DNA of 64,000 nucleotides from Camarhynchus parvulus. Its lineage: Eukaryota; Chordata; Aves; Passeriformes; Thraupidae. A program made the position numbers and the translations under genes. Below, one piece after another: positions 1 through 52,700 of the stretch. The DNA lies in NCBI RefSeq assembly GCF_901933205.1, contig NC_044599.1, forward strand, positions 1,686,841-1,750,840. The letters run 5' to 3'. The notes under the pieces were generated by a model. The model was given only the letters and a program-made list of their open reading frames with translations, was not told the DNA's origin and ran no database searches. Each line of letters begins with the position of its first letter. The first letter of the stretch is position 1.

Positions 1-15430
<15,430 letters not shown>

Positions 15431-16440
15431 ATAGGGGGGCACGAGGGGGGCCGGGGGCCACGAGCCGCTGTATAAATGTACAAATGAAGGATTATTACTT
15501 TTCTATGTGAGCAGTATTATTACCTGTATATTTCCCCCCTCTCCCCACCCCTGGTTCCAGGCCAGACCCGGCTTTTTTTTTTTTTTTTGTTTGTTTTTTG
15601 GTTTATTTGAAATTTCTTTACATTTGGGCCCCCCCTTTTCCCCCTGCCCGTTTTTCCCTCCTCACCCACCATCAAACACATCGGGGCTGGGGTTTGGGGG
15701 GGGGACACTTGGGGGTCACAGCTGAGGAGGGGGCACAGCTTGGGGGGAGGCAGAGGAGGGTCCCACATGCTTCCAACCCCCCCTAAGTGCAGAGCCCCCC
15801 TCCCCAGGGACCCCCGTTTGCTTCCCCCACCTCGATTTGCTGCTCCTTGGCTTCCCCCTTGTCCTGCAGCTCCTCCCCCCAGCCCCCCATTCCCTTCCCC
15901 TTTTTTTCCCCTCCCCGTTTTCCCCCTCCCATCTTTTCCTTCCTCCCTCCCCAATTTTCCCCTCCCTCCCCTTTTTTTCCTTTCCCCCTCCCTCTCCAAT
16001 TTTCCAATTTCCCCCTCTCCTTTTTTCCTCCCCCCAACCTCCCCTCCTTCCCTAGTTTTCCCCTCCCTCCCCTTTTTTTCCTTCCCCCCTCCCCAATTTT
16101 CCAATTTTCCCCTCTTTTCCTTCCCCCCTCCCTCCCCAATTTTCCCCTCCCTTCTTCTCCTTCCCCCTTCCAATTTCCCCCTCCCTTTCTCTTCCTCCCT
16201 TTCCCCCATTCCCTCCCCGACTGTTACAGGGGTCAGGATGAAGCCCCCAGCCCCACTGAGGTGTGGGATGGGGGGGTCCCCAGCCCCTCAGCCCCGCCCT
16301 CCTCTCCTGCTCTCCAACATGCACATTTTTTAACAGGAAAAATTAAAAAAAAACCTAAAAAACCCAAAAAAAAACCCCACCCCACCTGGAAATGACCTAG
16401 CTTTTATAGTAGAAATAAAGAAATAAACGCATGTGGGGGG
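15431..16440 (+). other. LRP1: LRP1 3'UTR with tandem polyadenylation signals
   Basis: After TAG the sequence holds a T-run (15571-15595) and a long pyrimidine array (15640-16220). It ends with two AATAAA signals at 16414-16419 and 16422-16427, followed by a G-rich run suitable as a downstream element. I place the gene end near 16440. Confidence 0.75.
15880..16220. repeat. CCCTCCCC/TTTTCC pyrimidine tract in LRP1 3'UTR
   Basis: Irregular CCAATTTTCCCCTCCC units of about 20-25 bp. The strand asymmetry is extreme, and the transcript here would be almost purely C and U. Confidence 0.85.
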
Positions 16441-16611
16441 GGGGGGGGGACACCCCATCCTTTTATTGGGGGGAAATGTTTTAATAATTTTTGCTGGATT
16501 ACTTTACAACTAAACAAAACAGATATTGTTATAAATAAAATTTTTAAAAAGTGAAGTGCAGGCTGATGGTTGGAGAGGGGGGGTAAGAGGGTGGGGGGGG
16601 CAGTTTTGGGA

Positions 16612-17490
16612 ATGGGGAATGGGGATGGGAAGGGGGAATGGGGAAGGGGAATGGGAATGGGATGGGAAGGGGAATGGGGAATGGGAATGGGAATGGGAAT
16701 GGGAATGGGAATGGGGAATGGGGAATGGGGATGGGAATGGGAATGGGAATGGGAATGGGGAATGGGGAATGGGATGGGAAGGGGAAAGGGGAATGGGGAA
16801 TGGGAATGGGAATGGGGATGGGAAGGGGGAATGGGGAATGGGGAATGGGAATGGGGAATGGGAATGGGAATGGGGAATGGGAATGGGGAATGGGAATGGG
16901 AATGGGGAATGGAATGGGGAATGGGGAAGGGGAAGGGGAATGGGGAAGGGGAAGGGGGAATGGGGAATGGGAATGGGAATGGGAATGGGGAATGGGAATG
17001 GGAATGGGGAAGGGGGAAGGGGGAATGGGGAATGGGAAGGGGGAATGGGAATGGGGAATGGGGATGGGAAGGGGGAATGGGGAATGGGGAATGGGGAATG
17101 GGAAGGGGGAATGGGAATGGGAATCGGAATGGGGAAAGGGGAATGGGAATGGGGAATGGGGAAAGGGGAATGGGAATGGGAACGGGGAAAGGGGAATGAG
17201 GAATGGGAAGGGGGAATGGGAATGGGGAATGGGGAAGGGGAATGGGGAATGGGAATGGGGAATGGGGAATGGGGAATGGGAATGGGAATGGGAAGGGGGA
17301 ATGGGGAAGGGGGAATGGGGAAAGGGGAATGGGAATGGGGAAAGGGGAATGGGGATGGGAAGGGGGAATGGGGAATGGGGAATGGGAATGGGAAGGGGAA
17401 TGGGGAAGGGGAATGGGGATGGGAAGGGGGAATGGGGAATGGGAATGGGAATGGGGAAAGGGGAATGGGGAATGGGAATGGGGAAAGAGG
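16612..17490 (+). repeat. GGGAATGGGAATGGGG array (G-rich minisatellite)
   Basis: Nearly 900 bp of GGGAATG, GGGGAAGG and GGGGATGG units, with almost no C or T except the T of AATG. Nearly every unit has a GGG or GGGG run, so the plus strand could form consecutive G-quadruplexes. Long open frames on both strands are a by-product of the low complexity. Confidence 0.97.
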
Positions 17491-17499
17491 AAAGGAGAG

Positions 17500-18500
17500 A
17501 GGGGAACGGGGAACCGGCGCGGGCGGCGCGCGCAGTCCCGGGAGCTGCCACCAGGTGGCGACACCGCCATCGAGAACGGATTGGGGGGCAGGGCGCGCGC
17601 GTCCCCGTGTCCCCCCGTGTGACCCCCCCCGTGTCCCCCCCTCCGTGTCCCTCCAGTGTGTCCCCCCTGTGTCACGCCCCTGTGTCCCCTTCCGTGTCTC
17701 TCCCTCCGTGTCCCCCTCCATGTGTCCTCTACCGTGTCCCCCCCGTGTCACCCCCTCCGTGTCCCACCTGTACGCCCCCATGGATCCCCCCCATAAGTCC
17801 ACCCTGAGCATCCTCCATGTCCCCCATTGTCCCCCACATCCCCTGAGCATCCCCCCCATGTCCCCCCATGTCCCCATTTTCCCCTCCCCTGTGCCCCCCA
17901 CTCCGCATCCCCCCGTGCCTGGGGGTGTCCCTCTCACCCTCTCACCCTCCCACATCCACAGGGGCGACCAGAACAGCACCAGGTGGGTGGGGGCCTCACT
18001 TAGGACGCCCCCCCCCTTATCCCCAGGGACCGGTGGGCTCCCGTCTGTGCCTCGTGCCCACCCGGGGGGGCTCGTCCTGCCGGGCTGGGGGGCTCAGGGC
18101 ACCGAGCCTTGGTGCCATCTCCAGCATCCTCAACAGGTGCCAGGCGGCTGTGAGGGACCCCCAGGGCCATGGCACGTCCTGGTGCCCCCCGGGGGTCTCC
18201 CCTCGCCCCCTCCCCATCATCACCAACCCCCGGCCCCCCGCAGCCGCTGCCTTTGAGCCCCCCCAGCCCCGCGCCGGGTGCCGGCGGCCTCAGATCTATT
18301 TCAATCCCGGCTCTTTGTTCACTTATCGGTCCTTAAATCTCCTCCCGAGGTTTTTCCTCCCTTTCCCCTCTCCCCCACCCCCCCCCCCGCACCCCCCCTT
18401 CACCAAATCCTTTTTATCTTTTCCTTTCAATATTTTCTATTTTTCACCCTCTTCCCCCATTCATCCCCCCCCGCCTGCTTCTGCCCCTCCCGTGGGATGT
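17500..18500. other. CpG-rich intergenic segment, no gene recognised
   Basis: Starts with a CGCGGGCGGCGCGCGCAG-type CpG island, continues with CCCCGTGTCCCC repeats (17610-17900) and grades into pyrimidine-rich sequence. AG/GT combinations near 17950-18300 look like splice sites but join no recognisable protein. Confidence 0.6.
17547..17562 (+). promoter_or_regulatory. CTCF-like site
   Basis: GCCACCAGGTGGCGAC matches the core CTCF consensus CCASYAGRKGGCR and lies in the small CpG island between LRP1 and NXPH4. The core is close to palindromic, but the plus orientation fits better. A second site at 61276 has the opposite orientation. Confidence 0.5.
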
Positions 18501-20393
18501 TAAAGTGGGGAGGGGGCTCTGGAAGAGCCCCCCAGACCCCGGGGTGCGTGAGACCATCGGGGGGCACCGGGACCCCCACTCGGGGAGTTTTTCTGGTGGT
18601 TTTTGGGGGTCCCGAGGGGTTTGGGTGCCCCCGGAGCCCCCCCAGGCTTTGGTCACCCCAACCCACGGAGGGGGCAGCGCTGAGGGGGTGGGAGGGGATG
18701 GGGAGAGGGTGCGGAGACCCCTGAAATGCGGGAATTGGGGGCTCTGGGAGGAACTGGGGGCTCTGGGGAAATTGTGGGCTCAGGGAGAATTGGGGGCTCA
18801 GGGAGGATCGGGGGGCTCAGGGAGAATTGGGGGCTCAGGGAGGAATTGGGGGCCCAGAGAGGATCGGGGGCTCTGGGGTCTCACACCCAGCGGGGCAGCA
18901 GCAGCAGGGACGGATGGACGGATGGGGGATTGGAGGTGTTCTCCCTCAAGTGGGGGTCGCTCCTCTGACCCCCACGTGCCCAGGACCCCCAGGAGGGTGG
19001 TCCGGGGCTGGTTGGGACCCCCGTGATGGCAGCAGCAGCTCCGGACCCCCCGCTCCTCGCGGCTCCGCGCTCTCCTCTCCTCTCCGGTTCCTTCTCCCTC
19101 ATTCCTCGCCCTCTCCTTTCCATTTTCCCCGTTTTTCCTTTCCTCATTCCCTCTCCGCACGTCCACGCGGTTCTGCAGCGCCCTCCCCGCGTGTCCCCCA
19201 CCACCCCCGAGCGCCCCCAGACCCCCCGAATGTCCCCAAACCCCCCGAATGTCCCCAAACCCCTCGAATGTCCCCAGCCCCGCCGATCCCCGCGATCATC
19301 ACAGCGATAACGGCAATTAACGATCAATTAATGGCGTGGGGAGGGGGCTGGGGTGGGGGGTGAGCGGCCAAAATCCCTCGGGGGGGTGGGAGTGAGGACC
19401 CCTGGGACCCCTCGGAGCCGGGGGAGGAGCACACACGTGTCCGTGTGCACACGCGTGTCCATGTGCACACACGTGTCCGTGCAGGTGACGCGGGTGGGGG
19501 GCGCAGGATAAGGGGACCCCCCGGGGTGTGGCAGGGTCTGGGGGCGTCCCCAGGGTGCCCCCGTCCCTTCCTGAGGAAGTTTTGGGGGTCAAGCAGGAGG
19601 GGCAGCAGCGCCGGTGCCTCCAGTGGGGTCTCCGGGAAATGGGGCGGGGGTCGCAGCACCGGGAGGGTCCTGGGGGGAGGAACGGCAGGACGGGGATGGG
19701 GGGGACACCCCGGGGTGCTGGAGGATCGGGGGTCCGGAGGATGCGGGGGAGAGGGGCAGGAGCGGGGCGTCCTGGGGGGCTCCAGGAAAGGGGGGGCGGG
19801 ATCGGGGGCACCCCGAGGTGATGAAGAACGGGGAGGGGGACTGGGGGTACCCCGAGATGATGGAGAACAGTGGGGGGCACAGGTGAGGGTACCCCGAGAA
19901 AAGAGGGGGCAGGATCGGGAGCACCCCGAGGTGATGGAGAAGGGGGGGGCAGGACCAGGGGTACCCCGGGATGCTGAAGGAGGCGGGGGGGGAGCACCAG
20001 GGGCACCCCGAGGTGATGGAGAAAAGGGGAGGGGGGGGCCCACAACTGGGGGTACCCCGAGAAAAGAGGGGGCGGGATCGGGGGCACCCCGAGGTGATGG
20101 AGAAGAGCTGGGGGGGCGCACCAGGAGCACCCCGAGATGCGGGTTGGGGTTGGGGGGTCGTGGGGGGCACCCCGAGCTCTGCCCTCGCCCCTCTCCCCGC
20201 TCCGCTGCTCACGGGGCCGGTGCGGGGTCCCGGAGCCGCCCCCCACCCCCGGCGGTCGGGATTGGCGGCGCCGCCGAGGCACCGCCCGGCCCCGCAAGTC
20301 TCCAACTTTCTTCCCGCCGCCCCTCATCATCATCATCATCATCATCACCATCATCCTCCTCAGCGGGGCCGCCGGTTCTCCCGGAGCCCCGCG
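18500..20393 (+). promoter_or_regulatory. NXPH4: region upstream of NXPH4, promoter and 5'UTR near 20150-20393
   Basis: Mostly minisatellite; one array at 19770-20130 repeats GCACCCCGAGGTGATGGAGA. A less repetitive pocket at 19270-19335 carries GGCAATTAACGATCAATTAA (homeodomain-type cores). The last 240 bp before the ATG are CpG-rich and contain an (ATC)n run at 20324-20354. I see no clear TATA box. Confidence 0.5.
18740..18870 (+). repeat. CTCAGGGAGAATTGGGGG minisatellite
   Basis: About eight 18-19-bp units with alternating AGAATTGGGGG and AGGATCGGGGG endings. Confidence 0.85.
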
Positions 20394-38170
<17,777 letters not shown>

Positions 38171-38219
38171 AATTAAAAGGATTTTGTTGGTCCCACCACG
38201 ACTGGGGGTGGGGAGAGAG

Positions 38220-38600
38220 GGAGGAGGGGGGGGGACCCCAAAATTAGGGATGGGGGTGCAAGGACCCCAAAATTTGGGATAGGGGACCCCAAAATTCGGG
38301 ATGGGGGACCCCAAAATTCGGGATGGGGGACCCTAAAATTGGGGATGGGGGGCTGCAAGGACCCCAAAATCAGGAATGGGGGGTGGTATGATGGGAGATC
38401 CCAAAATTCGGGATGGGGGATCCCAAAATTAAGGGTGGGGGTGCAAGGACCCCAAAATTCGGGATAGGGGACCCCAAAATTCGGGATAGGGGACCCCAAA
38501 ATTCGGGATGGGGGACCCCAAAATTAAGGATGGCGGGGGTGCACGGATAGGGGACCAGAATTAAGGGCGGGGGACCCCAAAATTGGGGATGGGGGTGCAG
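38220..38600 (+). repeat. GGGGACCCCAAAATTCGGGA minisatellite upstream of SHMT2
   Basis: About 16 units of 20-22 bp (ACCCCAAAATTCGGGATGGG), with a longer GGGTGCAAGGACCCC variant. It lies between NXPH4 and the SHMT2 promoter. Confidence 0.95.
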
Positions 38601-38639
38601 GGACGGGGCTGACCCCGGTTTGGGGGGGGGGGGAGGTCT

Positions 38640-38789
38640 TGCCCCTCCAGTTTCCCGTCGGCCCCCGCGGCTCCGGTGGCTCCGCCCTCCCGGCAGCGCG
38701 CGCGTGGGGGCGGGGCCAGGCGGGGGCCGGCACCGGGACCGGCACCGGGAACCGGGACCCGGCCGGAGCCACGTGCGGCGCAGGGCGAG
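38640..38789 (+). promoter_or_regulatory. SHMT2: SHMT2 promoter/5'UTR, GC box and E-box
   Basis: CpG-rich segment with GGGGGCGGGGCC (Sp1-type GC box, about 38705) and CACGTG (38770-38775) 15 bp before the ATG. Mammalian SHMT2 is a known MYC target, and CACGTG is the canonical MYC/MAX E-box. The functional link here is inference. No TATA box. Confidence 0.55.
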
Positions 38790-47342
<8,553 letters not shown>

Positions 47343-48215
47343 TGGGGCACAGCCCTGCTGCCAGCCTGGGGGCGCTGGGCAGGGGGCACTGAGACCCTCA
47401 GAGCCACCTCTGCCTGTCCTTTTGTCCCCCATTGTCACCCTTGGGTGCTGCGTCTTTGCGCGCGCACCCTGCTCTCAGTGTTAGGGTACAGAGACCCCCC
47501 CCAAATCCTGCTTGGGGTGGGGGGCACTGCTTGCTGCAGCCTCGTCTTGCACTTTTCTATGGGGAGCTAATAAAAGTGGGGGCAGAGCTTTGGAGCTGTG
47601 CTGGATGTTGGGGAGGGGTCCCCCAAGTGCCAGGAGCCCTGGGGGTCTCATTGAGCCCTTGGCCTGTGCCTTCCCCATGCCCGCCCACAGCGACCTGGGG
47701 GCGCTGGGGAGGGGGCACTGGGACCCTCAGAGCCTTTCCCCTGCTCTTGTCCCCCATTTTCACCCTTGGGTGCTCCCCCCTGCTCTCAGTGTTGGGGTAC
47801 AGAGACCCCCCCCAGACCCTTCCTGGGCTTGCTGCAGCCTCACCTTGCACTTTTCTATGGGGAGGGGTCGCTGATAAATTTGGGGCAGAGCTTTGGAGCT
47901 GTGCTGGATGTTGGGGAGGGGTTCCCCAAAGTGCCAGGAGCCATGAGACTCTTGTTGAGACCTTCCCCATGCCCAGCTCCAGCGAGCACTGAGGGGGCAC
48001 GGCCCTGCTGCCAGCCTGGGGGGTGCTGGGAGGCACTGGGACCCCAGCAGCCTTTCCCTCCCCTTTTTCCCTGTATCACTTTGGTGTGTGTGCCCCCCCT
48101 CTCAGTGTTGGGGTACAGAGACCCCCCCCAGACCCTTCCTGGGCTTGCTGCAGCCTCACCTTGCACTTTTCTATGGGGAGGGGTCGCTAATAAAAGTGGG
48201 GGCAGAGCTTTGGAG
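47343..48215 (+). other. SHMT2: SHMT2 3'UTR with tandemly repeated polyadenylation regions
   Basis: Proximal AATAAA at 47569-47574 and distal AATAAA at 48189-48194, with a decayed GATAAA at 47873-47878 between them. They sit in three copies of one ~300-bp unit, so either site could end the transcript. Confidence 0.75.
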
Positions 48216-48270
48216 GTGTTTGGGCCATGCTGGATTTTGGGGAGGGGTCCCTGGAGCCCCTCAGCGAGGC
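47660..48270 (+). pseudogene. two tandem copies of the SHMT2 C-terminus and 3'UTR
   Basis: The unit starting near 47308 (TGCCTTCCCCATGCCCG) recurs near 47666 and 47961. Each copy spans the last ~10 codons, the stop region, GCCCTGCTGCCAGCCTGGGG, TCAGTGTTGGGGTACAGAGA, CTTGCACTTTTCTATGGGGA and the polyadenylation signal. The third copy still reads FPMPSSSEH then TGA; the second has lost the stop context. Confidence 0.92.
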
Positions 48271-48379
48271 TCTGGTGCCTCAGTTTCCCCAGCCTGAGGG
48301 CAGGGGGTGATGCTGAGCCCTGGGACATTTGGGGTACAGTGGGGGGACAGCCTGGGGACCCTCCCCTGGTGTCCAGCCA

Positions 48380-48955
48380 GGCTCTGTCCCACGTCCAGGG
48401 CTCTGTCTGGTGTCTGTCCGTGTCTGTCCCGTGTCCAGGGCTCTGTCTGGTGTCTGTCCCGGCTCTGTCCCGTGTCCCGTGTCTGTCCCATGTCCTGGCT
48501 CTATCCTGGCTCTCTCCCGTGTCCTGTGTCTGTCCCGTCTCTGCCCCGTGTCTGTCCCGGCTCTGTCCCGTGTCCCTGGTCTGTCCCGTGTCCGGGGCTC
48601 TATCCCGGGCTCTATCCCGGGTCCCGCTCTGTCCCGTGTCTGTCCCGGGCTCTGTCCCGTGTCCCGGGCTCTATCCCGGCTCTATCCCGGCTCTGTCCCG
48701 GGTTCTATCCCGTTGTCCCGGGCTCTGTCCCGTGTCCCTGGTCGGTCCCGTGTCCCGGCTCTGTCCCGTGTCTGTCCCGTGTCCCGTCCCCCCGTGTCCC
48801 GGCTCTGTCCCGTGTCTGTCCCGGCTCTGTCCCGTGTCTGTCCCGGCTCTGTCCCAGCTCTGTCCCGGGCTCTATCCCGGCTCTGTCCCATGTCCCGGCT
48901 CTGCCCCGTGTCTGTCCCGTGTCTGTCCCGTGTCACGTCCCCCAGAGGGTCCAGC
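48380..48955 (+). repeat. GGCTCTGTCCCGTGTCTGTC minisatellite between SHMT2 and NDUFA4L2
   Basis: More than 40 short units (TGTCCCGGCTCTGTCCCGTG) with a few GGGCTCTATCCC variants. Confidence 0.95.
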
Positions 48956-49149
48956 CCGCCCCCCCCCGTGTCTCTCTGACCCCCGCCCCCCTCGCAGCCG
49001 GGACGGGACCCTGGGGCGTGAGAGAGGAAACGGCGCCGGCTGCTCGAGGGGTTTGTGCTGCTGCCAGCGGCGTGTGAGCGTCCCCCGGGGGCCGAGAGGA
49101 ACATCCCCGTGCTCGGGGCCTGGGAAAGCATCAGCGATCCAGACATGGC

Positions 49150-49590
49150 CCTCCAAGGCTCTGGGAAACCATAAAAGTTTCCATTTGCTGCTCCCAGGTT
49201 TTAGGAAACCCTAAAGTTGTCCCCCACCCCAGGTTTTGGAAAACCCTAAAGGATCCAGTTTGCTGCCCCTAAGGATTTGGGAAACCCTAAAGGACCCCAG
49301 TTTGCTGCCCCTAAAGCTCTGGGAAACCATAAAAGTTTCCATTTGCCGCTCCCAGGTTTTGGGAAACCCTAAAGGATCCCAGTTTGCTGCCCCCAAACTC
49401 CGGGAAACCCTAAAGGATCCAATTTGCTGCCGCCAGGCTTTGGGATTCCATAAAAGATCCAATTTGCCGCTCCCAGGTTTTGGGGAACCCTAAAGGACCC
49501 AGTTTGCTGTCCCTGGGCTCTGGGAAACCCCAAAGGACCCAATTTGCTCCCCCTGGGTTTTGGGAAACCCTAAAAGACCCATTTTGCCCC
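49150..49590 (+). repeat. ~31-bp GGGAAACCCTAAAGGATCCC minisatellite
   Basis: About 13 units: CCCAGGTTTTGGGAAACCC, TAAAGGATCCAGTTTGCTGC and variants with CATAAAAGTTTCCATTTG. Confidence 0.93.
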
Positions 49591-49649
49591 CACCCCCCAA
49601 TTCATTGCCGTGCTCAGTTCAATGCTGGCAGGAGCTGAGGGTGAGGGGG

Positions 49650-49791
49650 CACCCCCAGGGCTGGGCTTTATTGGGGGGTGGGACATGACCACGGGGTTTG
49701 GGGGTTCTGGGGGGGCTGAGGGAACTTTGGGGGGTTCCTGGGGGGGTCTTTGGGGGGCTCCTCCTGCAGCCCAGCCCGTCCCAGGGCTGGC
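49650..49791 (-). other. NDUFA4L2: NDUFA4L2 3'UTR with AATAAA
   Basis: On the minus strand AATAAA lies at 49672-49667, about 120 bp after the stop codon. This sets a short 3'UTR and a tail-to-tail arrangement with SHMT2. Confidence 0.75.
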
Positions 49792-52700
49792 TCAGAAGCT
49801 CGGCCGCTCCTTCTTGAGGTTCTTGTAGTCAGTGGAAACTGCCAGAAACTGCAGGAGGGAGGGAGGGTCGGGGGGGGTCACTGCAGCCCCCAGTGTCACT
49901 GCAGCCCCCCCCAGTGTCACACAGCCCCCCCCAGTGTCACTGCAGCCCCCCCAGTGTCACTGCAGCCCCCCCAGTGTCACTGCAGCCCAGCCTTGGTGGC
50001 ACCCAGTGCCCCCTCCCCAAATTCGAGCTCAAGGATTTGGGGGGCTCTGCTCCAGGGCCCATCCCCCTTTTCCCTTTCCTGAATATTCTACCCTAAAATT
50101 GCTCCCCCCCCGCCAACTTCCAGCCCTCCCAGTTCACCCAGTGCTCACTTTGTACTGGTCTGTGGGGCTCAGCTTGTTCCAGGGCTCTGGATTGTTCTTC
50201 CTGTCCCAGCTGGGAGGGGGTGACGGGGGGGGGGACAGGACATCAGCACCTGCAGGGATTGGGGACAGACCCCTCCCCACACCATTTCCCCCACCACCCC
50301 AAAGCGCCCCCAGTCCAACCAGTTCTCCTTGGAGCCAAACTGGTCACGTCCTGTGCTGTCCCTGAGGGGCCGTGGGAGGGGTCCCTGGGGACAGCAGCTG
50401 GTGCTGCCCCGCCTTGTTTCCATCCCCCTTCCCCTTGTTTCCATCCCCCCCTCCCCTTGTTTCCACCCCCCACCCCTTTTTCCACCCCTCCCCGTTCTGC
50501 TGGTGCTGCCAAGAGCAGAATTTTCCATCCGGGAAGTTTTTGTTGTGTGTGGATTTCCCACCCTGGAGCTGGGTCTGGCTGTGCCAGGACTCGGGGCTGA
50601 GCCCCCCCCATGTGCCCAGGTGAGCCCCAGGTGTGTCCCAGAGGTGCCCAGGTGAGTCCCAGGTGTGCCAAGGTGTGCCTGATGTTTGGGCTTTACAGTG
50701 CCCGGGGCCTCCTGCGCCCCGCGCCCCCCCCCCCCCGGGGGGGGGGGGGGGGGCGTAGGGGGGGCGCGTGCCAAGCCATACCTGACATCTGAGCTGTGCA
50801 GTGCCAGGCCACACTGGGCACCTCTGGCCCCCACTCTGGGAGTGTGTGGGGTGAGCCCCAGGTGTGCCCCAGCTGTGCCCAGCCTATACCTGACATCGGG
50901 GCTGTACACACTGGGCACCTCTGGCCCCACATTTCCCCACCCTGGGGGTGTGGGGTGACCCCCAGGTGTGCCCCAGGTGTTCCCAGGTGACCCCCAGGTG
51001 TGCCCAAGTGTGCCCCAGGTGTGCCCCAGGTGACTCCCAGCTGTGCCCCAAGGTGTGCCCCAGGTGTGCCCAGGTGACTCCCAGCTGTGCCCAGGTGTGC
51101 GCCAGCTGTGCCCAGCCATACCTGACATCAGGGCTGTACAGTGCCAACCTCACCAGGTACAGCACTGCGCTGCCCAGTCCCACGCCGATGAAGCCAATGA
51201 GAGGAACGAGCTGCAAAAAAAAAAAAAAAAAAAAACAAAAAAGAGAGAAAGAAAAATTGAGAAATGCCCCAATAAAATGAATATTTATCAGGCGGAGCGC
51301 AAGGCAGAGCTGACACCCGGGAGATTTACAGGGGAGAGGTGGCCCGGCGATGCCGAGCTACAGCTGGAGCTGTCAGCCCGAGTGACTGAATGAAAGCACG
51401 GAGAGGAAAAATCGCCTCGTGCTGGAGAGAAATTGGGTTCGGAATGAGAAATCGCCTCCCTCAGCCTCGGGCTGCCCGGGGCTGGCGCTGCTGGGGAGAT
51501 GGGGAGGAATTCCTGGTGCTCCCAGTGCTCCCAGTCAGGGCTGAGCTGCGGTTTGTGGCTCCTCCCTGAAGATTTGGGGCTGAGCACCCCATTTCCAGCA
51601 TTCCCAGTGCTCCCAGTCAGAGCAAATCTCAGTTTGTGGCTCCTCCCTAAAGGACGTGGTTCTGAACACCCCATTCCCAGTGCTCCCAGTGCTCCCAGTC
51701 AGGGCTGAGCCTCAGTTTGTGGCTCCTCCCTGAAGATTTGGGGCTGAGCACCCCATTTCCAGCATTCCCAGTGCTCCCAGTCAGAGCAAATCTCAGTTTG
51801 TGGCTCCTCCCTAAAGGACGTGGTTCTGAACACCCCATTCCCAGTGCTCCCAGTGCTCCCAGTGCTCCCAGTGCTCCCAGTCAGGGCTGAGCCTCGGTTT
51901 GTGACTCCTCCCCAGAGAATTTGGGGCTGAACACCCCATTTCCAGCATTCCCAGTGCCCCTGGTCAGAGCAAACCTCGGTTTATGACACCTCCCTAAAGG
52001 ATTTGCTCCTGGCGACCCCATTTTCAGCATTCCCAGTGCTCCCAGTGCTCCCAGTGACCCTACTCAGGGTTGAATGTCACTTTATGGCTCCTTCCTAAAG
52101 GATTTCGTTCTGGGGACCCCATTCCCAGTGCTCCCAGTGCTCCTGGTCAGAGTGAACCTCGGTTTGTGGTTCTTCTCTGAAGGATTTGGGGCTGAACACC
52201 CCATTTCCAGCATTCCCAGTCAGAGCAAACCTCGGTTTATTGTTTTTCCCCTAAAGCATTTTGTCCTGGGGACCCCATTTCCAGCATTCCCAGTACTCCC
52301 AGTGCTCCCAGTCAGGGCTGAGCCTCAGTTTGTGGCTCCTCCCTGAAGGATTTGGTCCTTGGGGGGGATCTGGGGGGCGGTTGGCACCCTCAGGGTTCTC
52401 CCCACCTCCTCGGGTGACGTTCCTGAGTCAAAATGGGGAAATTTGGGGCATTTCTGTTCCTGCCAGTCCCCGTGAGGGATTTTGGGGGGGGGGGCACAAA
52501 GGAGACCCCAAATTTGAGGCGTAAAATCACGGAGGGTTCTGGGCGCTTGCAATTTTTGTGGTGCCGTCCGTCCGTCCGTCTGTCCGCACCACCCCCCCCC
52601 ACCTCGGGCTCCACCGCTGGCACCTGCGGCTTGGCAGCCTCTAATTATCCTGCCGCTAATTACTGCCAGGCGTTAATTACCCAGGCGGCGGCGGCAGCAG

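Noticed and set aside
16612..17490. Relation to human satellite III (GGAAT)n
   Set aside because: Superficial likeness of the unit only; here it is GGGAATG-based and local, so probably an independent minisatellite.
16510..18256. Very long open frames on both strands (up to 566 codons) in the GGGAAT array
   Set aside because: Composition is two or three residues repeated; there is no domain, start context or splice evidence. They are open only because the repeat lacks stop-forming triplets.
17950..18320. Possible exons between LRP1 and NXPH4 with AG/GT borders
   Set aside because: Frames do not join and no family is recognisable. AG and GT are frequent in this composition.
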